Shown piece after piece: positions 56,623-64,000 of a stretch of DNA of 64,000 bases. Under the pieces are notes generated by a model. That model searched no databases. It had not been told where the DNA came from and was given only the letters and a program-made list of their open reading frames with translations. Each line of letters begins with the position of its first letter. Within the stretch, counting starts at the first letter, position 1. A program made the translations under genes and the position numbers. Source of the DNA: Acanthamoeba sp. SK_2022b (Eukaryota > Discosea > Longamoebia > Acanthamoebidae); the NCBI GenBank assembly GCA_027943245.1, contig JANDJZ010000024.1, positions 62,001-126,000 of the forward strand, given 5' to 3'.

Positions 56623-59183
56623 TTAGCTGTCGCTCGGCACGATAGTGACGCGGTCCCCCGGCCCATAGAGCGTCACGCCCACTCGCAGCTGCCATGCAAG
56701 AAGCGCTGGTGAGATCTCCTCCTCTCCTTGGTGCAAGCCTTGCACTTCACATCGCGAAGTTGAGTGGTAGTACCTCATCCGGCAGGCCGGTGAAGGCCAC
56801 GCCGAGATCCGAGCCGTTGACGGCGTACGACACCGTGTGCTTGTCCGAATCGATGGTGATCCTGACTACGCTACCTGGAAGGCACACCCGGCGTGAGCGG
56901 GGCACGGGTGAGACTCCAACAACCGAAGCCAACCGAACGTGCGAGAGGGGGGGGGGGTACCCGAGGCGAAGCCAGCGCCGTAAGGCGTGTTCGAGCCACC
57001 AGCGGAGGTCTTTCCCCAACCGGAAGACGAGCAGAAGGACCAGCTGGGCCCCACATTACCAATGTAGGCTGCACAAGCATGGGGTGGAGGGGTGATGGGG
57101 TGAACGAGGTGCGAGTGGACCGACTGGGGGGGGGGGTTTGGGGGAGAGGCGGTACTCAGCGTTTGCCCGCCCCCTAGGCCTCGGCCTCGGCCTCGTCCGG
57201 CGGTGGAGCTGCGCCACCCGTTCCAGTCCTTGCCGGCCACGCCGATGAACATCCAGCCCGAATTGCAGCTGTCCACCCGAATGTAGAACGTGTGCGTGCC
57301 CGGCCTACACCACATTTCGCGAACGAATGAGCGCACTGTGTGAGGGCGAACAGAAAGAGGGGGGAGAGCGAGAGAGGGGGAGGGAGTTTACGCTTTGACT
57401 AAATTCTCGGCGAGCACGGTGTTCCATTTGTTGGCGGCAGACGAAGCTCGGTAGGTGGCGGTCAGCCGATTCTCGCTCACCATCAGGTCATCGCTCTTCT
57501 GTGTCGACGACCACCTCAGCGCGCCTGATGGGAGAGGAGGGAGAACGGGTCAACGAATGCACACCTCCCCCTTTCACGGAGCCACGGCACACCCTTGCGC
57601 GGCTTGAAACGGTCGTTCTGCGTCGAGTTGGTTGGATGCAGCTTGTATCTGTGTGACCGCCGCCACCGCGACGCACGGCCAAACACAACCGTCAACGCAA
57701 GGGAGAGGAGAGGAGGGAGGGAGAACGGCAATCGACCTGAAGGCCTCGTGCAGGAGCTCGTGCGTGATGGGCAGGATCTCGAGGACGGGGTGCTTGCCCA
57801 CCTCTTCCAGCAGGAATCGAGTCTCAAGCATCGGGAACCGAATCAGCGGCAGCAGCTGCTCCAGCACCCGATCAGCCCTGCAGCAGTTGACAGGAAGGCA
57901 AAGCACAAGAGGCCACACGTTGATGAGAGAAGAGAGAGAGAGAGAGGAAGAGCGGCGAAGAAGGTCCGTGCGCGCACCTCTCGTAGGTCTGGTCCTGCGA
58001 GTATCGGATGAGGGCAGCGAAGACGTCTTCCTCGTACGCCTCGATCTCGTCGCGGCGCAAGAGCTCCTCCCACATCGTTGGACTGAGTCGCGTCAGCGTG
58101 CCATCCTGCATTCGCGCAGCAAATGGTCAATTTCACACGCGCACATGCGCGCACACACATACCACACACATCACACATCACGAAAAATTGGGGAGAGGGC
58201 GCACCTGTGAGGCCTTGCACCAGTTGCGGGCAAAATGCTGAGCGCACAGCTGCGCCAGCTTGACGCAGCCATATTTGGCGGCTATTTCCTGGTGGAGTAG
58301 AGGGGTAATAGAGGCCCTATCAGGCGCGCTCATAAGCTAGCACACAGCACACAGCGACAGGGGAGAGGCACGGCACCATGAGCGAGGCGATGTCCTTGTC
58401 TTCACTGTAGAGCATCTCTCCGCACTTTTCGCGAAGTGAGATGACCCTGTACTTGGACGCCAACTCGATCAGCAGCAGCAGGTCGCTCTCGTCGAAGGAG
58501 GTGGCGCCTGCGAACGAGAGATCGGTTGCCGCTTAGGCTTACCGACGGAAAACAAACACACAACGGCTCTCCCTCGCTCACTGTTTCTCTCTCGCTGCGT
58601 GTGGGGGGAGGGGTGGACCAGCGGAGGGCAAGCGTACCGGTGTAGATGTAGTCGAGCATGTGGTGAAAGATGTGGATAGGGATGTGGCCGAGATCGATGT
58701 CGACCTCTCTCACCTCGCACTTGTCTTCTTCGTCCATGGCTGCTCACGAACCCACACGCACACGCACACATGCATCACGCGCGCACAAGCGAGTGAGTAC
58801 AGGCACGTTGTCGACGTATGCTGGGCACAGGGCTGGCGATCACCGTTGTCCATGTCTTTGTTCCCTGCACAAGCAAACCAAACCCACACACACACGCAAC
58901 GGGCATGAGGCCAGGTGCCAGCCGCGCCCACGGTCAGAGAGGAACGGGAGGGTGGGGAGTGACACGCACAGAGGAGAAGCTTGAGCTCCTGCGAGGCCAT
59001 GGAGAGCACAAACTTGTGGGCGGGAACGCGGACGGGCGCGTGGTCCTCCTGCAGGACGTTGAGGGTGACGTCGGCGAACAGCCGCGCCGCCAGCAGCTGC
59101 CGGAGCCCCTTCTGGAGGTGGCCGCCAAAGGCGGTCGCGACGAAGGGAACAGCTCGCTCCACGGGCTCCTTGGCCATGTCCAT
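56623..59183 (-). CDS. BTB-BACK protein with C-terminal SPRY-like domain
   Basis: A probable cullin-3 adaptor or signalling scaffold by domain class. The ATG at 59181-59183 gives MDMAKEPVERAVPFVATAFG. BTB: LLAARLFADVTLNVLQEDHA, PVRVPAHKFVLSMASQELK, FHHMLDYIYTG. BACK-like helices: LLLLIELASKYRVISLREKC, EIAAKYGCVKLAQLCAQHFA, LSPTMWEELLRRDEIEAYEE with DVFAALIRYS, ADRVLEQLLPLIRFPMLE. SPRY-like C terminus: PGTHTFYIRVDSCNSGWMFI with GVAGKDW, AYIGNVGPSWSFCSSSGWGK, GSVVRITIDSDKHTVSYAVN then GSDLGVAFTGLPDEV, ending VTIVPSDS at 56623. The SYAVNGxDLGxAF block is typical of SPRY domains of this architecture. No propeller or Kelch repeat is present. Catalytic role none; substrate unknown. Confidence 0.82.
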
Positions 59184-59245
59184 CCTTCATTTAATAAAAT
59201 GATTTATATCAACATATTAATTATATTTCTTGATAACCCATTATT

Positions 59246-59553
59246 TTAAATTGTAAGCCAAAGGACCAGGGCAGACAACAAGAGAAACAGTGAGTACCGC
59301 AGCGGTGTGTCGATGGGTTCAGACCGAGCTGGCAAAGTTGCAACGCCGCCCTGGTCAAAGAACGCGCTCACGGCTTGCTGCCAGAGGATGAAGAAGGTCA
59401 GTACTCGGTTTGAATAATTGATTTACGAAAGAGGCAGTAGTAGCCTGCAGGTACCTCCATGTTCCAACCCGACATCTCCATGAAGAAACGCCCAGCCTCG
59501 GCATCCGCGCCCGTGACCGAGCTAAACGTGGCGATTTGCACCTCCTGGTCCAT
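59246..59553 (-). CDS. 76-residue UBA-like, tail-anchored protein (two exons)
   Basis: A short gene, recovered by joining two exons (59455-59553 and 59246-59377) across a canonical GT-AG intron. Exon 1 reads MDQEVQIATFSSVTGADAEA then GRFFMEMSGWNME; exon 2 reads QAVSAFFDQGGVATLPARSE, then PIDTPLRYSLFLLSALVLW and LTI-stop. The first 45 residues match the UBA-like fold of p47/Shp1 and FAF proteins (FxSVTG-xxxxARFFLExxGWxLxxAVxxFFxxGG), which bind ubiquitin. The last 14-15 residues (YSLFLLSALVLWLTI) are hydrophobic and end at the C terminus, so the protein is predicted to be tail-anchored in a membrane. The combination at this size is unusual. Expression and membrane insertion are inferred. Confidence 0.7.
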
Positions 59554-59654
59554 CTCTTGTTACTCTGGGCTGGCCAGAGAGCGTTTTCAGCTGGTGGATT
59601 TATTGTTCGCAGAAATTGTTGTCCGAATTTAAAAATCGTTATTTCCTGGAAGAG

Positions 59655-59735
59655 ATGGTGAGGGACCGTTATGAAGCCGTAAAGCGCCGTGCGGAACAAC
59701 AAGCCGCTGCCGAATCCAACAAGCGATCACTGTAA
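59655..59735 (+). other. Upstream ORF of 26 codons in MND1 leader
   Basis: ATG at 59655, stop TAA at 59733-59735, five bases before the MND1 ATG at 59740. The peptide begins MVRDRYEAVKRRAEQQAAAE and has ordinary helix-like composition. The frame is open to 59560 upstream. It could regulate MND1 translation by termination-reinitiation, or be the tail of an unseen exon. No homologue was recognised. Confidence 0.4.
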
Positions 59736-59739
59736 AATC

Positions 59740-60729
59740 ATGGTAGGAGTTACATCAATGTGTTTTGCTCTTCTGTTGTGAATTGCTAACGCATTAGCAT
59801 GTAGGCTTCGAAGAAGAAGGGACTCTCCTATGAGGAAAAGAGGAAGCGTTTGCTTGACCTGCTGCATGAAAAGGTGCCTTTTGGTTCCTACAATTTTAAT
59901 TTAATGTTATAAAGCCCTCGCCTGAGTGTTGAATTTGTTAATTTGTGAATTTGCAGAAAGATGTATTCACTCTAAAGGAGCTGGAGAATCTGGGCAAGAA
60001 AGAGAAGGGCATTGGTACGCATCCTTTTTGACCAAATGATTTAGTGAGCCAGAGTACTCTGCTAACATAGGCAAGTGTTCGTGCAGTGCCGCAGTCGGTC
60101 AAGGATGTCGCGCAAGGCCTCGTCGACGACGGCGACATCATGCTCGACAAGGTGGGCACCACCAACTACTACTGGTCCTTCCCGTCGCAAACGTTGATCA
60201 CCGTACGTGACCACCTCCCGCTCCTTCGCTCATGCCCTCTCTTTTTCACGCATCGCCCCTCACCTCTACACCTAACGTGTGTCGCGACAACGCACGACAG
60301 AAAACAAACATCATCGACAAGCTACAAGAAGAGGTCGACGTCCTCAAGCGAAAGAGAGACGACCTCCACGCACAGGAGAGCGCCTCCACCAAGGGAAGGG
60401 AGGAGTCGGTACGCGTGAACACAATAGAGCTCTTCTTCAAGGGGGAGTAGTGCGCTCACCTTTCGTTGCGTTGCGTTGCGTTGCGTTGCGTTGCGTTGCG
60501 TTGCGTTGCGTTGCGTTGCGTTGCGTTGCGTTGCAGGACGAGCGGGAGGCCAAGCTGGCCAAGCTCGAGGAGCTCAAGACCAAGAACGCCGAGCTCAAGG
60601 CCGAGCTCAAGAAGTACATCGAGTTTGATCCCGAGCTCATCGAGGACATGGGTCCGTCCTCCTCCCCAAGGCCACGCCCACGAGCGGACAACCGGAGGGG
60701 AACACGTGTGGGGCTCATTGTGTTGCGTG

Positions 60730-60773
<44 letters not shown>

Positions 60774-60941
60774 CATGTGTGCAATGCAGAGAGCGACATC
60801 GCCGAAGCGCGGGACGCGGCCAACAGGTGGACGGACAACATCCTCACGCTGCGCAAGTGGTGCTCGGAGAAGTTCGGCATCGAAGAGGAGGCCTTCAACT
60901 CCAACTTCGCCGTACCGGAGGACCTCGACTACGTGGACTAA
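59740..60941 (+). CDS. MND1: Meiotic nuclear division protein 1 (Mnd1)
   Basis: Partner of Hop2; the heterodimer stimulates Dmc1/Rad51 strand invasion in meiotic recombination, in the nucleus. The start codon at 59740-59742 is immediately followed by a GTAGGAG donor, so exon 1 ends with the ATG itself and the next exon supplies ASKKKGLSYEEKRKRLLDLL followed by HEK, matching the family's SKKKGLSxEEKR start. Then KDVFTLKELENLGKKEKGI, VPQSVKDVAQGLVDDGDIML with DKVGTTNYYWSFPSQ (winged helix), and coiled-coil exons KTNIIDKLQEEVDVLKRKRD and EREAKLAKLEELKTKNAELK, ending with EARDAANRWTDNILTLRKWC and FAVPEDLDYVD at 60941. Length (about 205 residues) is normal. Two introns have simple repeats at their acceptors. 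Confidence 0.93.
60465..60534. repeat. (TTGCG)n pentanucleotide array in MND1 intron
   Basis: About 14 units of TTGCG, followed directly by TTGCAG, which is the acceptor of the intron; the exon begins GACGAG at 60537. Confidence 0.95.
60731..60772. repeat. (GT)n array in last MND1 intron
   Basis: About 20 units, ending 17 bases before the acceptor CAG at 60787-60789. Confidence 0.93.
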
Positions 60942-61127
60942 TAAGCACCTTCTCTCTCTCTCCTCCCACACAGCCATCATCATCATCATCCTCACATCTC
61001 ACACGATAAACGCCCGCCCTCCACCTGTATGTACATAGGAACAAGACACGTCTTTGTGTTTGGCAATTGGTTGCTTGCTTGAGTTGGTTGGTTGCGTGTG
61101 CGTGCTTGCCCGCGCGAGAGGGAGCGC
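60942..61127. other. Convergent 3' region
   Basis: Trailers of MND1 and Hsp104/ClpB; includes ATCATCATCATC near 60977-60991. No gene seen. Confidence 0.35.
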
Positions 61128-61368
61128 TCAGTCGTCCTCCACGCCAAACTCGGACCTGAGGAGCGGCTTGGCGCTGTGGGCCGCCGGCGTGCTCTGCTCG
61201 GTGTGGACCACCTCCACCTCGAGCTCCTCGAGCGCCGAGCTCCAGCTGTCGGGGGCGTTCTTCAGTGCCTGCTCGGGGTCTACCTCCCTCCTGCTGATCC
61301 TGATCAGGTCGCCGTCCAACACCTCACCCTGCACGCATCTACGTTAGCCACCACCACGAGGCCAGCAG

Positions 61369-61399
<31 letters not shown>

Positions 61400-64000
61400 T
61401 GGTGTGTGCCTTGAGCATCTCGCGCGAGAGGGGGTTGAGGATGTGCTTCTGGATGATCCTGCGCAGGGGGCGAGCGCCGTAGACGGGGTCGTAGCCGCAC
61501 TCGGCGAGCCACTCGCGCGCGTCGCGGGTGAGCTCGACCTGGATGCGGCGGTCGGAGAGCAGCTTGCCCACGTCCTTGAGCTGGATGTTGACGATGGCGT
61601 CCATGTCGTCGTGGGACAGCCTGTTGAACAGCACGATCTCGTCGATGCGGTTGAGCAGCTCGGGAGTGAAGGAGCCCCTCACCACGCTCATCACCGCGTC
61701 ACGCGCCTCCGAGCTGCTGTGCCCCTGTCCAGTCGAAGCAAAGCCCCGGGCGGCTCGGTCAGCCCTGGTGACAACGACGACGAGGGAATCAGGGGAGAGC
61801 GTACGGGCGGCAGATCGGCGAGGATGTCGGCGCCGAGGTTGGAGGTCATGATGACGATGGTGTTGCGGAAGTCGACCTTCCGGCCCTGCGAGTCGGTCAG
61901 GCGGCCCTCGTCCAGGATCTGCAGGAGGATGTTGTGGATCGACCGGTGGGCCTTCTCGAACTCGTCAAACAGGACGATCTGGTAGGGTCGCCTCCGGACG
62001 GCCTCGGTCAGCGTGCCGCCCTCCTCGTAGCCCACGTAGCCCTGCAGATAGGCCAAGCCGCAGCGACCGAGGGAGTGAGCACGAGTGCGACGCTGGCTGG
62101 GCGTAGCGGTAAACTTTGTGGGGGCGGCGTCACGTACGGGCGGGGCGCCGATGAGCCGGGAGACGGAGAAGCGCTCCATGTACTCGGACATGTCGATGCG
62201 CACCATCGCGTTCTCGCTGTCGAACAGGAACGTGGCCAGCTGCTTGCACAGCTCGGTCTTGCCCACTCCCGTCGGACCCAGGAAGAGGAACGACCCGAGA
62301 GGCCGGTTGTGCGAATGGAGACCGGCGCGGGAGATACGAACCGCATTGCTGTCGTGGCAACACGAGACAGGCTCTCACAGTTAGTCGCGGCCACGCCTCC
62401 ACCGCACCGCGAGCGACGTTTCAGAAACGGGTATGTTCTCCCGCCGCCTAGGTACCTGACTGCGCCGACCGCTTCGTTCTGGCCCTTCACGCGCGAAGCG
62501 AGAACCTTCTCCATTTGCAGCAGCTTCTCCCTCTCGCCCATCAGCAAGTTGTGGATCGGGATGCCGGTGGCGCGCGACACGACCAGAGCGATGTCGTTGT
62601 CCGTCACTGCCTCGCCCAGCATGGTGGTCTCGTCTGCTTGACTGCAGCGCCCTCCAGGTCAGCGACTGGGGACAAGTCAAGCCCAACAACGAGCCCCGGT
62701 GCGCGGGAGGGGGCTGCGCGTACTCCTTGGGCAGCTGTCTCTCCAGCGTGGGGATGATGCCGTAGGCCAACTCGCCAGCCCTGGCCAGGTCGCCGTTCCT
62801 TTCCGCCTTTTGCAAGTCCAGCTTGGCCCTCTTGAGCTGCTCCTTCACGTTCTTGACCTTCTGCAGCTTCTCCCTGCACCGTAGGCAAGCAACGCGAGGT
62901 CGGCATGCACGCGTGCAAGTCCAGTAGCAGACCAAGCACAGACGTTACCTTTCCTCCTGCCACGCCTTGGTGAGCTCCTGCGAGTTGCCCTCGACGCGCC
63001 TGATCTCGGACTCCACCTTCTCCCGACGCTCGATCGAAGCCGGGTCGGTCTCCTTGCGCAGGGCCTCCAACTCGATCTTGAGGGTGATGATCTGGCGGTC
63101 GAGGTCTTCGATCTGCTCGGGCTTGCTCTCCTGCTGCAGCCGCAGCCTGCTGGCCGCTTCGTCCACCAGGTCGATCGCCTGCGATGCACGACGTCGGACT
63201 GCCGTTGGCCGACTCATCGCCGCTGCGTGCAACACGAAACCAAGTACAGTACCTTGTCGGGGAGGAAGCGATCGGTGATGTAGCGGTGTGAGTAGACAGC
63301 CGCGGCCACGATCGCGCCGTCGGTGATGCGCACTCCGTGGTGCACTTCATACCTTTCCTTCACTGGGAGACAGCAACCAATGCGAGATAAGTGAGGCTGC
63401 TTCGGTTTAGAACGTATGCAAACGGGAGTCGTGGGCGTACGGCCGCGGAGGATGGAGATGGTGTCCTGCACGGTGGGCTCCGGCACGAAGACCGACTGGA
63501 ACCGGCGAGCCAGGGCCGGGTCTTTTTCGATGTACTTGCGGTACTCGTTCAGGGTCGTGGCTCCAACGCTGGGCGTGAGGTGGTGGAAAGAGGAGCACCG
63601 CGTGTCAGCAACCGGCGTGGTCAACTCTCTGAGAGTCGACGGCATCGGGGGTACCAGTGAAGCTCTCCGCGCGCGAGGGCCGGCTTGAGCATGTTCGAGG
63701 CGTCCATCGACCCTTCCGCAGCCTGCAACGCGAGTGAGTCGGTCGGTTTCGTGATCACGAAAAGCTCAGCCAACGCAGCCAAGAAGCGTACCCCTGCCCC
63801 AACTAGGGTGTGCATCTCATCGATGAAGAGGATCACCTCGCCCTTGAGGTCGTGCACGTCCTTCAGCACCGACTTGAGGCGCTCCTCGAACTCGCCCCTG
63901 AACTTGGCGCCGGCCACCAGAGTTCCTGTCCCATGTGGCACGAGCACGGATGAGTCGACTACGCTCCAACTGTGCGAAGTGTTGGCCAGGGGGAGTACTC
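61128..64000 (-). CDS. Hsp104/ClpB AAA+ disaggregase, C-terminal three quarters
   Basis: A hexameric ATP-driven protein disaggregase working with Hsp70. The 5' part is beyond the window edge. NBD1: [20 protein letters not shown] then [17 protein letters not shown] (Walker B), [40 protein letters not shown] with RFQSVFV (arginine finger). M-domain coiled coil: [63 protein letters not shown]2: [40 protein letters not shown] with [12 protein letters not shown] (Walker A), [40 protein letters not shown] (Walker B), [49 protein letters not shown]. The tail ends SEFGVEDD (stop at 61128), like the acidic ends of cytosolic Hsp104/Hsp101. The intron at 61329-61409 uses a GC donor. Confidence 0.93.

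Noticed and set aside
60437..60904. Frames with repeated ATQRN or CVALR peptides
   Set aside because: Products of the TTGCG array inside the MND1 intron.

Overview
This is nuclear DNA from a free-living protist, most likely an amoebozoan close to Acanthamoeba; that placement is inference. Nearly every gene is split by many short GT-AG introns, coding GC is high, genes are packed tightly on both strands, and the gene set is purely eukaryotic: syndetin, ELL, the MAEA/GID9 E3 subunit, LKB1, cyclin, MND1, RasGEFs, a QDE-1-type RNA-dependent RNA polymerase and Hsp104/ClpB. I see no rRNA, tRNA, CRISPR array or bacterial operon. All exon chains were assembled by eye from reading frames and splice sites, so gene limits run from the chosen ATG to the stop and include introns.

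Layout. 1-13.3 kb: 5' part of VPS50/syndetin (-), an SH3-PH adaptor (+), a four-CBS protein (+), a low-complexity basic/acidic protein (-), a TPR protein resembling the Rpl4 chaperone Acl4 (-), and a LINES homologue (+). 13.6-25.8 kb: ELL (-), a RasGEF (+), a small zinc-binding unknown (-), RBM18 (-), a cyclin Q/K-like protein (+) and a histidine phosphatase (+). 26-31.7 kb: a Rab-like GTPase (+), a divergent second RasGEF (+) and MAEA (-). 31.7-34.3 kb: a gene-free, more AT-rich island with a tandem repeat and a (GT)n array of about 227 bp. 34.3-40.9 kb: a complete RdRP (+) and a Ser/Thr-rich protein with a domain best known from plants (+). 40.9-43.6 kb: a second AT-richer island holding a decayed transposase-like gene. 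43.6-64 kb: aldo/keto reductase (+), a beta-propeller-like protein (+), LKB1 (+), two tandem O-methyltransferases (-), DDX55/Spb4 helicase (+), BTB-BACK-SPRY (-), a tiny UBA tail-anchored protein (-), MND1 (+) and the C-terminal three quarters of Hsp104/ClpB (-).

The genes are mostly unrelated housekeeping genes. Loose themes are small-GTPase signalling (two RasGEFs, a Rab), transcription elongation and cyclins (ELL, CCNQ-like), ribosome biogenesis (Acl4-like, DDX55), energy or nutrient sensing (LKB1, AMPK-gamma-like CBS protein, MAEA) and RNA silencing (RdRP). The most unusual structural signals are simple repeats lying directly against 3' splice sites in eight introns of five genes, a GC-AG intron in ClpB, very short divergent promoters, and small reading frames around 59.2-59.74 kb.
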